A DNA stretch of 64,000 nt from Streptomyces scabiei 87.22 (GCF_000091305.1 NC_013929.1:1922001-1986000); one strand, 5' to 3'; shown: positions 18,769 through 27,959, counted from the first letter of the stretch. Translations and numbers: made by a program. Notes: generated from the sequence alone by a model not told the origin.

Positions 18769-19557
18769 CTAGGAGGCGTCCCGCATCACCTGGTCGCGGA
18801 GCCGGTCGCAGCACCGGCTGATCAGCCGCGACACATGCATCTGCGAGATACCCAGCTCATCGGCGATCCTGCTCTGGGTCATGTCGCCGAAGAACCGCAT
18901 GTACAGGATGGCCCGCTCCCGCTCCGGCAGCGCCGCCAGCCGCGGCTTGACGGCCTCCCGGTCCACCACCGTGTCCAGCGCGGGGTCGGCGGACCCCAGC
19001 GCGTCGCTGAGCGAGTAGCCGTCCTCGCTCCCCGGCAGCTCCGCGTCCAGCGAGAGCGCCGTGAAGCTCTCCAGCGCTTCGAGCCCGACCCGGACGTCCT
19101 CCTCGCTCATGTTCGCGTGCTCGGCGATCTCCGCCACGGTGGGCCGGCGCCCGGAGATGGTCTGGGACAGGTCCTGGGTGGCGAACCGCACGCGGTTGCG
19201 CAGGTCCTGGACCCGGCGCGGCACGTGCAGGGTCCACATGTGGTCCCGGAAGTGCCGCTTGATCTCACCGGTGATGGTGGGCACCGCATAGCTCTCGAAG
19301 GCGTTGCCGAGTTCGGGGTCGTAGCGGTCGACGGCCTTGACCAGGCCGAGCGACGCGACCTGCCGGAGGTCCTCGTAGCTCTCGCCGCGGCTGCGGAACC
19401 GGCCCGCGAGCCGTTCGGCCATGGGGAGCCACGCCTCGATGATCCGGTCACGCAGCGTGTCACGCTGCTGACCGGGCGGCAGAGCGGCCAGTGTGCGGAA
19501 GTCCTCGGCCGTGTCGGGGGCGTCGTCGTGGGGGTGGTGCTTCGCCTGGGTACGCAT
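18769..19557 (-). CDS. RNA polymerase sigma factor, SigB/SigF/SigG stress-type group
   Basis: A 262-residue group 3 sigma factor. Region 2 is clear (YEDLRQVASLGLVKAVDRYDPELGNAFESYAVPTITGEIKRHFRD), as are region 3 (RPTVAEIAEHANMSEEDVRVGLEAL) and region 4 with a helix-turn-helix (RIADELGISQMHVSRLISRCCDRLRD). The sequence matches the Streptomyces SigB/F/G/H/I/K/L/M/N group that controls osmotic/oxidative stress and differentiation. ATG at 19557 was preferred over an in-frame TTG at 19569 because the GGGAG site is directly against that TTG. No anti-sigma factor gene is next to it. The genes downstream of the divergent intergenic region look like a stress regulon. Confidence 0.92.
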   Translation of the reverse strand: MRTQAKHHPHDDAPDTAEDFRTLAALPPGQQRDTLRDRIIEAWLPMAERLAGRFRSRGESYEDLRQVASLGLVKAVDRYDPELGNAFESYAVPTITGEIKRHFRDHMWTLHVPRRVQDLRNRVRFATQDLSQTISGRRPTVAEIAEHANMSEEDVRVGLEALESFTALSLDAELPGSEDGYSLSDALGSADPALDTVVDREAVKPRLAALPERERAILYMRFFGDMTQSRIADELGISQMHVSRLISRCCDRLRDQVMRDAS

Positions 19558-19731
19558 GGTGCGTCGCAACTCCCTGGGTGGTGCTTCTGGGATGGACGGT
19601 CACCGTGGGGGGCGCGGACGTGACAGGAATGACACACCCGTGAGGGGAATCGCCTCTTCCACGGACGTGCCTCCTGTCCGAAGCACTAGTTATGCGCCTC
19701 CCCCGGATCATGCGGGCCAAACACATACGGG

Positions 19732-19755
19732 GTTTTTCATTCCACCGGGGGGTCA
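19732..19755 (+). promoter_or_regulatory. Possible stress-sigma promoter upstream of the TPP enzyme
   Basis: GTTT (19732-19735), 14 bp, then GGGTCA (19750-19755). The Streptomyces SigB consensus is GNNT-N14-16-GGGTAY, so the -35 and spacing fit and the last two -10 bases do not. It lies 35 bp before the ATG at 19791. Weak evidence. Confidence 0.25.
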
Positions 19756-19790
19756 CTCGCCCGGGAGATCACACCCCTGGAGGTTCCAGT

Positions 19791-21605
19791 ATGAGCACCA
19801 CGGTCGCCGATCACATCTTGCAGAGGCTGCGCGCATGGGGAGTCGAACAGGTATTCGGCTACCCGGGGGACGGCATCAACGGGCTGCTCGCGGCCTGGGG
19901 GCGGGCCGAGGACGAACCCCGCTTCATCCAGTCGCGGCACGAGGAGATGTCCGCGTTCCAGGCCGTCGGCTACGCGAAGTTCTCCGGCCGCCTCGGGGTG
20001 TGCGCGGCGACCTCGGGCCCCGGCGCGATCCACCTGCTCAACGGCCTGTACGACGCCAAGCTGGACCATGTGCCCGTGGTCGCCATCGTCGGCCAGACGC
20101 ACCGCAGCGCGATGGGCGGCTCGTACCAGCAGGAGGTGGACCTGCACACCCTGTTCAAGGACGTGGCCTCGGACTTCGTCGAGACGGTGACCGTGCCCGA
20201 GCAGCTGCCGAACGTCCTCGACCGGGCGATCCGCACGGCGTACGCCCGTCGCGCGCCGACGGCCGTCATCATCCCCGGGGACGTGCAGGAGCTGGAGTAC
20301 ACACCGCCGACCCACGAGTTCAAGATGGTCCCCTCCAGCCTGGACCGCGGCTCGTGGACGGCGGTGCCCTCCCGGGAGTCGGTCGAGCGGGCCGCCGAGA
20401 TCCTGAACGCCGGGGACAAGGTCGCGATCCTCATCGGGCAGGGCGCCGCCGGGGCCCGCGCCGAGGTCGCGCGGATCGCCGAACTGCTCGGCGCGGGCGT
20501 CGCCAAGGCCCTCCTCGGCAAGGACGCGCTGAGCGACGAACTGCCGTACGTCACCGGCTCGATCGGCCTGCTGGGCACCCGCCCCTCGTACGAGCTGATG
20601 CGTGACTGCGACACGCTGCTGACCATCGGCTCGTCGTTCCCCTACTCGCAGTTCCTGCCGGACTTCGGCAAGGCGCGGGCCGTACAGATCGACATCGACC
20701 CGCACATGGTGGGGATGCGCTATCCGTACGAGGTGAACCTGGTCGGGGACGCGAAGGCGACGCTGGAGCGGCTGATCCCGCTGATCGATCCGGAGCGCGG
20801 CCGGGAGTGGTTCGACGAGGTGTGCGCGGGAGTGGCCCGCTGGCGCGAGGTGACGGCGCGCCGGGCGGAGCTGTCGGCCGACCCCGTCAACCCGGAGCTG
20901 GTGGCGCACACCCTCGACGCGCTGCTGCCGCCCGACGCGATCATCTCCTCGGACTCCGGTTCGACGGCGAACTGGTACGCCCGGCACATCACCATGCGGG
21001 ACGGCATGCGCGGTTCGCTGTCGGGCACGCTGGCGACGATGGGCTGCGGGGTGCCGTACGCGATCGGCGCGAAGTTCGCGCACCCGGACCGGCCGGCGAT
21101 CGCCCTGGTCGGGGACGGCGCGATGCAGATGAACGGCATGGCCGAGCTGATCACGGCGGCCAAGTACCAGGACCGCTGGGAGGATCCGCGGCTGGTGGTG
21201 GGCGTCTGGAACAACCACGACCTGAACCAGGTGACGTGGGAGCTGCGGGCGATGGGCGGCGAGCCGTCGTTCCTGCCCTCGCAGGAACTGCCGGACGTGC
21301 AGTACGCGGCCTTCGCACGGTCGCTGGGGCTGACCGGCATCCGGGTGGAGAAGCCCCAGGACGTGGAGGAGGGCTGGCGCGCGGCCCTGGCGGCGGACGG
21401 TCCGGCGGTCGTGGAGTTCGTCACCGACCCGGCCGTGCCGCCGATCCCGCCGCACGCCACCTGGGAGCAGATGGAGGCCACGGCCGCCTCGATCCTCAAG
21501 GGTGACGCCGACCGGGCCTCCATGGTCAAGCAGGGCTTCAAGGCCAAGATGCAGGAGTTCCTGCCCGGCAGCCGGGCCAAGGACCGGGGCGGCAAGGAGG
21601 CGTGA
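19791..21605 (+). CDS. Thiamine pyrophosphate enzyme, pyruvate oxidase/acetolactate synthase-like
   Basis: A 604-residue ThDP-dependent enzyme. The N-terminal PYR domain has VFGYPGDGINGLL and the catalytic Glu in SRHEEMSAFQA (E51 or E52); the central domain (SRESVERAAEILNAGDKVAILIGQGA) is FAD-like; the PP domain has the ThDP motif GDGAMQMNGMAELITAAKY plus VVGVWNNHDLNQVTWE. This arrangement is typical of pyruvate:quinone oxidase-like and related decarboxylases, though the exact reaction is not certain. ATG at 19791 has TGGAGG 7-8 nt upstream; the in-frame start at 19692 lies before the promoter-like region. It stands at the head of the stress island. Confidence 0.88.
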   Translation: MSTTVADHILQRLRAWGVEQVFGYPGDGINGLLAAWGRAEDEPRFIQSRHEEMSAFQAVGYAKFSGRLGVCAATSGPGAIHLLNGLYDAKLDHVPVVAIVGQTHRSAMGGSYQQEVDLHTLFKDVASDFVETVTVPEQLPNVLDRAIRTAYARRAPTAVIIPGDVQELEYTPPTHEFKMVPSSLDRGSWTAVPSRESVERAAEILNAGDKVAILIGQGAAGARAEVARIAELLGAGVAKALLGKDALSDELPYVTGSIGLLGTRPSYELMRDCDTLLTIGSSFPYSQFLPDFGKARAVQIDIDPHMVGMRYPYEVNLVGDAKATLERLIPLIDPERGREWFDEVCAGVARWREVTARRAELSADPVNPELVAHTLDALLPPDAIISSDSGSTANWYARHITMRDGMRGSLSGTLATMGCGVPYAIGAKFAHPDRPAIALVGDGAMQMNGMAELITAAKYQDRWEDPRLVVGVWNNHDLNQVTWELRAMGGEPSFLPSQELPDVQYAAFARSLGLTGIRVEKPQDVEEGWRAALAADGPAVVEFVTDPAVPPIPPHATWEQMEATAASILKGDADRASMVKQGFKAKMQEFLPGSRAKDRGGKEA

Positions 21606-21626
21606 CCGGGAGGTGGCCGTCGCCGT

Positions 21627-21758
21627 TCAGCGGACCGGCACGGCCGGTTCCGGCCGGTCGGCCGGCTCGGCGGATGGCAGCAGCATCTCCTCGTAGCGGC
21701 CCAGCGCCAGTACGACGCCGAGCATGAGCAGCGGAATGAGCACGACGACAGCCGCCAT
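21627..21758 (-). CDS. 43-residue single-span membrane protein
   Basis: A small protein: MAAVVVLIPLLMLGVVLALGR forms one transmembrane helix, followed by an acidic/proline tail (YEEMLLPSAEPADRPEPAVP). GGAAGGA lies about 8-9 nt before the ATG at 21758. It is convergent with the TPP enzyme, ending 22 bp after it. Hydrophobic mini-proteins of this pattern occur widely in Streptomyces, but I know of no function. Size limits confidence, although start site, helix and codon bias all agree. Confidence 0.6.
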   Translation of the reverse strand: MAAVVVLIPLLMLGVVLALGRYEEMLLPSAEPADRPEPAVPVR

Positions 21759-21865
21759 GGGTCCGGTCCTTCCCCGGGAAACGCGCGATGGGGGGCGTCT
21801 CGCCGGGTCTCCGCCGCGCGGCGCGACAAACCCGGGCGGCGCGAGGAACCGGACGCGGTGCGTCC

Positions 21866-21890
21866 GTGTCGCCGTGCGGCGTTCGGGTAC
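21866..21890 (+). promoter_or_regulatory. SigB-type promoter before the DUF2795 gene
   Basis: GTGT (21866-21869), exactly 15 bp, then GGGTAC (21885-21890) is a full match to the published Streptomyces SigB consensus GNNT-N14-16-GGGTAY. It is 30 bp upstream of the ATG at 21921, with AAGGGGAG in between. Confidence 0.55.
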
Positions 21891-21920
21891 GCGGGGGCCA
21901 CCGACGATCCAAGGGGAGTC

Positions 21921-22343
21921 ATGCAGCGAGGCAGCAACCGGCTGAGCGCCCACCGCGACGACGAGATGAAGCAGGAACTCCAGGGACTGCTCCGTTCCGG
22001 GCATCCCACCCGCACGGAGGAGTGGCACGACCCCGAGCCGTACGCCGAGGACGACCCGGAGGTCGCGTACGGGCCGGTGACACCCGGCCGCGCCCCCTCC
22101 CGGGTGGCCGCGCTCCAGCTGGAGCTGGCCCGGGTCCTGGGCCGTACGTCCTTTCCCGCGGGTCCGCGGGAGCTGATCGGGACCCTGCGCGAGCGGCACG
22201 CCCCGGACGCGCTGGTGGAGCCGCTGGAGCGGCTGCCGCGGACCGCGCGCTACGACTCGGCGCACGCACTCGCGCAGGCGGTCGCCGACACCACGGACGC
22301 GGCGCAGGACGGCACGGAATCAGCGCCCGGGCAGGACACATAG
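21921..22343 (+). CDS. DUF2795 domain protein
   Basis: A 140-residue protein with a disordered, charged N-terminal half (HRDDEMKQELQGLLRSGHPTRTEEWHDPEPY) and a C-terminal helical DUF2795-like module (FPAGPRELIGTLRERHAPDALVEPLERLPRTARYDSAHALAQAVA). DUF2795 proteins are small, stress-associated and uncharacterised. The start is set by AAGGGGAG 6 nt before the ATG. A stress-sigma promoter match lies immediately upstream. It is followed after 128 bp by the DJ-1/catalase pair. Confidence 0.8.
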   Translation: MQRGSNRLSAHRDDEMKQELQGLLRSGHPTRTEEWHDPEPYAEDDPEVAYGPVTPGRAPSRVAALQLELARVLGRTSFPAGPRELIGTLRERHAPDALVEPLERLPRTARYDSAHALAQAVADTTDAAQDGTESAPGQDT

Positions 22344-22356
22344 GCCCCCTGCTCGC

Positions 22357-22362
22357 GGGTAC
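22357..22362 (+). promoter_or_regulatory. Possible stress-sigma -10 before the DJ-1/catalase genes
   Basis: GGGTAC lies 110 bp upstream of the DJ-1 start; the tetramer 15 bp before it is ACAT, which lacks the G of GNNT. A partial match to the SigB consensus only. Confidence 0.25.
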
Positions 22363-22471
22363 CGCGGGCAGGGCCACGCCGACGCGGACGTGTCCCCGCA
22401 GGCGCGGCGGGGGTCGCGGCGGTCCCGCCGAGCGGCACGACACCACACGACGAGAGGACCGAGGAGGAGTC

Positions 22472-23014
22472 ATGCGTATCGCATTCCTGACCGCACCCGA
22501 GGGTGTCGAGCAGATCGAACTCACCGAACCCTGGCAGGCGGCGAAGGACGCCGGGCACGAACCCGTCCTGGTGTCGACCGAGGCCGGGGAGGTGCAGGGC
22601 TTCGACCACCTCGACAAGGCGGACACGTTCCCGGTGGACGCCGTGGTGGGCGAGGTCGCGGCCGAGTCGTTCGACGCGCTGGTCCTGCCCGGCGGAGTGG
22701 CCAATCCGGACGCCCTGCGCATGGACGAGGGGGCCGTCTCCTTCGTGCGGGAGTTCTTCGAACGGGGCCGTCCGGTCGCGGCGATCTGTCACGCGCCGTG
22801 GACGCTGGTCGAGGCGGACGTGGTCCGTGGCCGGGTCCTGACCTCGTGGCCGAGCCTGCGGACGGACATCCGCAACGCGGGCGGCACCTGGGTCGACGAG
22901 CAGGTGCGCGTCTGCGACCACGGCCCGGCCAAGCTCGTCACCAGCCGCAGGCCGGACGACCTCAAGGCGTTCTGCGCGGCGTTCCTCGACGTGTTCGCCC
23001 AGGAGGCCCGATGA
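22472..23014 (+). CDS. DJ-1/PfpI-family protein (glyoxalase/protease-like)
   Basis: A 180-residue class I glutamine-amidotransferase-fold protein. The nucleophile elbow is AAICHAPWTL with C106-H107, and E in the N-terminal part (LTEPWQAAKDAG) and LPGGVANPD (oxyanion region) match PfpI/YhbO-like deglycase or protease families. GAGGAGGAG precedes the ATG. The stop overlaps the start of the catalase gene by 4 bases (ATGA), indicating translational coupling and joint use in oxidative or carbonyl stress. Confidence 0.9.
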   Translation: MRIAFLTAPEGVEQIELTEPWQAAKDAGHEPVLVSTEAGEVQGFDHLDKADTFPVDAVVGEVAAESFDALVLPGGVANPDALRMDEGAVSFVREFFERGRPVAAICHAPWTLVEADVVRGRVLTSWPSLRTDIRNAGGTWVDEQVRVCDHGPAKLVTSRRPDDLKAFCAAFLDVFAQEAR

Positions 23015-25116
23015 CCTCCCCCATGGACCGCAAGCGGGACCAGCGCGAGGCCGCCCACCCGGACGACCCGGCCTCGGGTCCCCTCACCACCGACCAGGGC
23101 GTGGCGGTCGACCACACCGACGACTCCCTGACCGTCGGCGAGCGCGGGCCGACCCTGATGGAGGACTTCCACTTCCGGGAGAAGCTCACCCACTTCGACC
23201 ACGAGCGGATCCCGGAGCGGGTGGTCCACGCCCGCGGGGCGGGCGCCTACGGCTACTTCGAACCGTACGCGTCCTGTGCGGAGTTCACCCGTGCCGCGTT
23301 CCTCCAGGACCCCTCGGTCCGCACCCCGGTCTTCGTACGGTTCTCGACCGTTCAGGGGCCGCGCGGCTCGGCGGACACCGTACGGGACGTACGCGGTTTC
23401 GCGACCAAGTTCTATACGTCGGAGGGCAATTACGACCTGGTCGGGAACAACTTCCCGGTCTTCTTCATCCAGGACGGCATCAAGTTCCCCGACTTCGTGC
23501 ACGCGGTGAAGCCGGAGCCGCACAACGACATCCCGACGGGTGCCTCGGCCCACGACACGCTCTGGGACTTCGTGTCCCTCCAGCCGGAGACCCTGCACGC
23601 GATCATGTGGCTGATGTCCGACCGGGCGATCCCGCGCAGCTACCGCATGATGCAGGGCTTCGGCGTGCACACCTTCCGTTTCGTGACCGCCGACGGGCGG
23701 GGCACGTTCGTGAAGTTCCACTGGAAGCCGAAGCTGGGCACGCACGCGCTGGTGTGGGACGAGGCGCAGGAGTGCCAGGGCCGGGACCCGGACTTCAACC
23801 GCCGGGACCTGTGGGACGCGATCGAGGCCGGTGAGTACCCGGAGTGGGAGCTGGGGGTGCAACTCGTGCCGGAGGAGGACGAGTTCGCCTTCGACTTCGA
23901 CCTGCTCGACGCCACGAAGCTCATCCCCGAGGAGCAGGTGCCGGTGCGGCCGATCGGCCGCATGGTCCTGGACCGCAACCCCGAGAACTTCTTCGCCGAG
24001 ACCGAGCAGGTGGCCTTCCACACCGCCAACGTCGTCCCGGGCATCGACTTCACCAACGACCCGCTCCTCCAGGCCCGCAACTTCTCCTACCTGGACACCC
24101 AGTTGATCCGCCTCGGCGGCCCCAACTTCTCCCAGCTGCCGGTGAACCGCCCGGTGGCGCCGGTGCGCACCAACCACCGCGACGGCTACCACCAGTCGGC
24201 GGTGCACGGCGGCACCAACTACTTCCCGAACTCGCTCGGCGGCGGCTGTCCGGCCCACGCGGGCGGCGACCCGCACGCCTACCGCCACTACGCCGAGCGG
24301 GTCGACGGCGCCACGATCCGCCGCCGCAGCGAGAGTTTCAAGGACCACCACAGCCAGGCCGCCCTGTTCTGGAACAGCATGGCCCCCTGGGAGCGGGAGC
24401 ACATCGTCGCCGCCTTCCGCTTCGAACTCGGCAAGGTGGGCGCCCTGGCCGTCCGGGCCCGCACGGTGGAACAACTGACCAAGGTGGACCAGGAGCTGGC
24501 GGCCGAGGTGGCGAAGGGCATCGGCGTCCCCGTCCCGGCGGACGCAGGGCCGACCCCGTACAAACTCGCCTCCCCCGCGCTCAGCCTGGAGGCGCAGCGC
24601 GGCCCCGGTTCCATCCGCACCCGGCAGATCGCGGTCCTGGTCTCCGACGGGGTGGACGCCCAGCAGGTGACTGGTGTGCGGGAGGCGCTGGCGGCCGAGG
24701 GCGCGATCGTGGAGGCCCTCGCGGCCCGGGACGGCACCGTACGGGGCGCGGACGGCGCGGAGTACACCGTGGACCGGGCCCTGCCGACGGTGGCGTCCGT
24801 CCTGTACGACGCGGTGTTCCTGCCCGGCGGCCCGGTCGGCACCCCGTCCCGGGCCGCCGACCCCGACGCCATGCGCTTCGTCCGCGACGCCTACCGGCAC
24901 GGCAAGCCGATCGGCGCCCTGGGGTCCGGCGTCGGGGTCGTCGCCGCCCTCCGTCCGGAGGGTGTCCGGCTCTCGTCCGAGTTCCACCATGTGGTGGCGG
25001 ACCGGGGCGTGGTGACGGACACGGCCCAGGGCACCGCCGGCGAGGACTTCACCAGGGAGTTCGTGGCGGCGATAGCGGCCCACCGCCACTGGGACCGCCC
25101 GCCGACCCACTGCTGA
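23011..25116 (+). CDS. katE: Large-subunit haem catalase (clade 2, KatE-type)
   Basis: A 701-residue monofunctional catalase. The haem pocket residues are H73 in [14 protein letters not shown]146 in [11 protein letters not shown] and the proximal Tyr Y360 in [15 protein letters not shown]. The length and a C-terminal flavodoxin/DJ-1-like domain (about residues 538-690, [16 protein letters not shown] ... [19 protein letters not shown]) are diagnostic of clade 2. Within that domain the Cys nucleophile of real DJ-1 proteins is replaced by Ser/Gly, as in other KatE proteins. The ATG at 23011 overlaps the DJ-1 gene; the open frame further upstream is a shadow. The S. coelicolor homologue of this class is osmotically induced and SigB-dependent. 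A strong hairpin follows. Confidence 0.96.
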   Translation: MTSPMDRKRDQREAAHPDDPASGPLTTDQGVAVDHTDDSLTVGERGPTLMEDFHFREKLTHFDHERIPERVVHARGAGAYGYFEPYASCAEFTRAAFLQDPSVRTPVFVRFSTVQGPRGSADTVRDVRGFATKFYTSEGNYDLVGNNFPVFFIQDGIKFPDFVHAVKPEPHNDIPTGASAHDTLWDFVSLQPETLHAIMWLMSDRAIPRSYRMMQGFGVHTFRFVTADGRGTFVKFHWKPKLGTHALVWDEAQECQGRDPDFNRRDLWDAIEAGEYPEWELGVQLVPEEDEFAFDFDLLDATKLIPEEQVPVRPIGRMVLDRNPENFFAETEQVAFHTANVVPGIDFTNDPLLQARNFSYLDTQLIRLGGPNFSQLPVNRPVAPVRTNHRDGYHQSAVHGGTNYFPNSLGGGCPAHAGGDPHAYRHYAERVDGATIRRRSESFKDHHSQAALFWNSMAPWEREHIVAAFRFELGKVGALAVRARTVEQLTKVDQELAAEVAKGIGVPVPADAGPTPYKLASPALSLEAQRGPGSIRTRQIAVLVSDGVDAQQVTGVREALAAEGAIVEALAARDGTVRGADGAEYTVDRALPTVASVLYDAVFLPGGPVGTPSRAADPDAMRFVRDAYRHGKPIGALGSGVGVVAALRPEGVRLSSEFHHVVADRGVVTDTAQGTAGEDFTREFVAAIAAHRHWDRPPTHC

Positions 25117-25127
25117 CGACAGCGGGG

Positions 25128-25165
25128 AAGGGCCGGGTCGCCCCGAGGGGGCGGACCCGGCCCTT
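25128..25165 (+). terminator. Hairpin terminator after catalase
   Basis: A stem of 17/18 bp with one bulge (25128-25144 with 25148-25165) and a 3-nt loop starts 11 bases after the stop. It runs directly into a copy of a dispersed Streptomyces repeat (25166 onwards). Confidence 0.75.
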
Positions 25166-25226
25166 CAGGGGCGCGGGGAACTGCGCGATCAAAACCACGA
25201 CGCACCCGCACCCCGCGACGCACCCG
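25166..25226. repeat. Single arm of a dispersed Streptomyces intergenic repeat
   Basis: The sequence CAGGGGCGCGGGGAACTGCG and the following bases are shared with one arm of the large inverted repeat at 41687-41832 in this window. Here only one arm is present. Confidence 0.7.
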
Positions 25227-25273
25227 TCGGCCCCGAATTCCGAACGGCCCTCGTCCCGCGCACCGAGCGGCCC

Positions 25274-25861
25274 CTAAGGCCGCCGCCCGAGCAGACACAG
25301 CAACCTGGTCTGCGCGTCCGCCCGCGCCGGCGGAGCCACCGGTGCCGCGAACAGCCCACTCTTCTCCAGGTCACCGGCGTACGGAGCGATCTCGTCGACC
25401 GCGAACCGCACCAGTTCCCCCGGCAGCCGCTCGTCCGCCCCGATCGCCCGGGACAGGTCCCACGCGTGCACGACGAGATCGGCGACCATCTGCCCGCAGT
25501 AGGCGACCGCCGGGGTGTCCCCGTACGACAGGTGGACCGTGCGGTCGAGCGCGCCGGGCGCGGCGAACGCCTCCCGCGCGGAGTGCGCGGCGGTGTCCCA
25601 GGAGGCCGCCGGGTCGGTGCCCAGCAGGTCTCCCCCGAACGTGTCGCCGACCTCCTCGATCATGCAGCCGTCCCGGACCAGGCACGGCACCCACAGTTGC
25701 TCGGAGACGAGGTGGTTGACGAGGTCGCGGACCGACCACTCGGCGCAGGGCGTGTCCGCGCCCCACTGGTCGTCCCGGACGGCGTGGACCCGGGCGCCGA
25801 AGAGGTCCTGCGCCTGCGTGTGCCGGGCCAGCAGCGCACGCGCGGTCGTGTCGGGCGTCAT
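25274..25861 (-). CDS. TIGR03086-type mycothiol-dependent metal-binding (DinB-fold) protein
   Basis: A 195-residue member of the mycothiol-dependent maleylpyruvate isomerase-like family. The metal ligands are the histidine in [14 protein letters not shown], the acidic [11 protein letters not shown] region and the histidine in [24 protein letters not shown] is the family start. These proteins use mycothiol, the actinobacterial thiol, in isomerisation or conjugation. ATG at 25861 overlaps the DUF6158 gene by 4 nt, so the two are coupled. The specific substrate is unknown. Confidence 0.87.
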   Translation of the reverse strand: MTPDTTARALLARHTQAQDLFGARVHAVRDDQWGADTPCAEWSVRDLVNHLVSEQLWVPCLVRDGCMIEEVGDTFGGDLLGTDPAASWDTAAHSAREAFAAPGALDRTVHLSYGDTPAVAYCGQMVADLVVHAWDLSRAIGADERLPGELVRFAVDEIAPYAGDLEKSGLFAAPVAPPARADAQTRLLCLLGRRP

Positions 25862-26091
25862 GGCCCCGCCGGTCCTCGATCCCGTGCGCCGTCGCGGGTG
25901 CGACCCCGCACGACCGGCCGGCGCGGGTGGCGTCGCAGGTACTCGCCCTCCAGGAGCGCCATCCGCTCGTTGTGGGTGCGCAGCGCCTCGGTCGACCCGT
26001 GCAGCAGGGTGTCGTGACGTGTGCGGTGGATCGACTCCAGCTCCTTCATCAACTGCTGGTCGTCGAGCTGGTCCGGGTGCACTCCGGTCAT
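25858..26091 (-). CDS. DUF6158-like small protein
   Basis: A 77-residue mostly helical protein, ATG at 26091. The pattern LDDQQLMKELESIHRTRHDTLLHGSTEALRTHNERMALLEGEYLRRHP matches the actinobacterial DUF6158 family, with conserved R/H residues in the middle and a basic tail. Its stop overlaps the downstream mycothiol-type gene (ATGA). Function unknown. GGGTAC followed 4 bases later by the ATG suggests a short or absent leader. Confidence 0.75.
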   Translation of the reverse strand: MTGVHPDQLDDQQLMKELESIHRTRHDTLLHGSTEALRTHNERMALLEGEYLRRHPRRPVVRGRTRDGARDRGPAGP

Positions 26092-26186
26092 GGTGGTACC
26101 CCGATCTCGGTGGTCCTCCCTCCACTGTACGAAGGTCCGGGGCCCCGGGCCCCCGCGCGGGCCGGGGCCCGGGCACGGACCGGGGC

Positions 26187-27806
26187 TCAGCGGGCGCGCT
26201 CGACGCGGCGCTCGTCCCACACGGGCTCCGGGGTCTCCCGTACACGGCCGTCGGAGCCGAAGACCAGATAGCGGTCGAACGAACGAGCGAACCAGCGGTC
26301 GTGGGTGACCGCGAGGACGGTGCCCTCGAAAGCCTCCAGACCCTCCTGCAGGGCCTCCGCCGACTCCAGGTCGAGGTTGTCGGTGGGCTCGTCGAGGAGG
26401 AGGGCGGTGACACCCTGCAGCTCCAGGAGCAGGATCTGGAAGCGGGCCTGCTGGCCGCCGGAGAGGCGGTCGAAGGACTGCTCGGCCTGCCCGGTCAGCT
26501 CGTAGCGCCGCAGCCGGGACATGGCCGCGCCCCGGTCCTGGGCGTGTTCCTTCCACAGGATGTCGAGCAGCGGGCGTCCCATCAGCTCCGGATGGGCGTG
26601 CGTCTGCGCGAAGTGCCCCGCCACGACCCGGGCACCGAGCTTCCACCGCCCCGTGTGGGCCACGTCGCCGCCGGCGAGCAACCGCAGGAAGTGGGACTTG
26701 CCCGAGCCGTTGGAGCCGAGGACGGCGACCCGTTCGCCGTAGAAGACCTCCAGGTCGAAGGGTTTCATCAGCCCGGTCAGCTCAAGGGCCTCGCAGGTGA
26801 CGGCCCGCACGCCGGTGCGGCCGCCCTTGAGCCGCATCGTGATGTCCTGCTCGCGCGGCGGCTCCGGGGGCGGCCCGGCCTCCTCGTACTTGCGCAGACG
26901 GGTCTGGGCCGCCCGGTAGCGCGAGGCCATGTCCGGGCTGTTCTCCGCGATCTGGCGCAATGTGGCGACCAGCTTCTTCAGCTGGGCGTGCTTCTCGTCC
27001 CAGCGCCTGCGCAGCTCCTCGAAGCGCTCGAACCGCCGCGACCGCGCCTCGTGATAGGTGGCGAACCCGCCGCCGTGCACCCAGGCGTCCGCGCCCGCCG
27101 GTCCCGGTTCCACGCTCACGATCTTCTCGGCGGAGCGCGCCAGCAGCTCACGGTCGTGCGACACGAACAGGACGGTCTTGCGGGTCTCCTTCAGCCGTTC
27201 CTCCAGCCAGCGCTTGCCGGGCACGTCGAGGTAGTTGTCGGGCTCGTCGAGCAGGAGCACCTGGTCGGTGCCGCGCAGCAGCGCCTCCAGCACGAGCCGC
27301 TTCTGCTCACCGCCGGAGAGCGTGCGCACCTGCCGCCACTGCGCCTTCTCGTACGGCACTCCGAGCGCGGCCGTGGTGCAGATGTCCCACAGCGTCTCGG
27401 CCTCGTAGCCGCGCGCCTCGGCCCAGTCGGAGAGGGCCTGCGCGTACCGCATCTGGGCCGCCTCGTCGTCCACGGTCATGATCCCGTGCTCGGCGGCGTC
27501 GACCGCCTTCGCGGCCTCCCTGATCCTCGGCTGCGCCACCGACACCAGCAGGTCCCGCACGGTCGACTCGTCCCGCACGGACCCCACGAACTGCCGCATC
27601 ACCCCGAGCCCTCCGGACACGGTCACCGAACCGCCGTGCGGCTTCAGCTCCCCCGAGATCAGCCGCAGCAGGGTGGTCTTGCCGGCGCCGTTGGGCCCGA
27701 CGAGGGCGACGACGGCCCCCTCCCCCACCCGAAAGGACACGTCCCCGAGCAGAGCCCTCCCGTCCGGCAGGTAGTACTCCAGATGAGCGGCTTCGAGATG
27801 TCCCAT
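26187..27806 (-). CDS. ABC-F family ATPase (ribosome-associated, two nucleotide-binding domains)
   Basis: A 539-residue protein with two ABC ATPase domains and no membrane segment, so an ABC-F translation/antibiotic-protection factor rather than a transporter. Domain 1: Walker A GPNGAGKTT, signature LSGGEQKRL, Walker B LLLDEPDNYLD. Domain 2: Walker A GSNGSGKSH, signature LSGGQQARF, Walker B LLLDEPTDNLD. A charged linker (RYRAAQTRLRKYEEAGPPPEPP) between the domains is the interdomain P-site tRNA region. ATG at 27806 (MGHLEAA) was chosen; an ATG 9 bases earlier is possible, and neither has a strong ribosome site. Whether it confers drug resistance is unknown. Confidence 0.93.
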   Translation of the reverse strand: MGHLEAAHLEYYLPDGRALLGDVSFRVGEGAVVALVGPNGAGKTTLLRLISGELKPHGGSVTVSGGLGVMRQFVGSVRDESTVRDLLVSVAQPRIREAAKAVDAAEHGIMTVDDEAAQMRYAQALSDWAEARGYEAETLWDICTTAALGVPYEKAQWRQVRTLSGGEQKRLVLEALLRGTDQVLLLDEPDNYLDVPGKRWLEERLKETRKTVLFVSHDRELLARSAEKIVSVEPGPAGADAWVHGGGFATYHEARSRRFERFEELRRRWDEKHAQLKKLVATLRQIAENSPDMASRYRAAQTRLRKYEEAGPPPEPPREQDITMRLKGGRTGVRAVTCEALELTGLMKPFDLEVFYGERVAVLGSNGSGKSHFLRLLAGGDVAHTGRWKLGARVVAGHFAQTHAHPELMGRPLLDILWKEHAQDRGAAMSRLRRYELTGQAEQSFDRLSGGQQARFQILLLELQGVTALLLDEPTDNLDLESAEALQEGLEAFEGTVLAVTHDRWFARSFDRYLVFGSDGRVRETPEPVWDERRVERAR

Positions 27807-27959
27807 GGGGCGCATTGTCCGAGGCGGACGAACGACCGGGCAAATCCATTTCCCGGGCACCCGTTCCCACGGCGCCGCGGGGCCCCGTCCGGCCCCCGCC
27901 CCGCCGCCGATCGCGACCCCGCCCGACACGCTCCGGGCCGCATGGGGTACCCGTGGACC

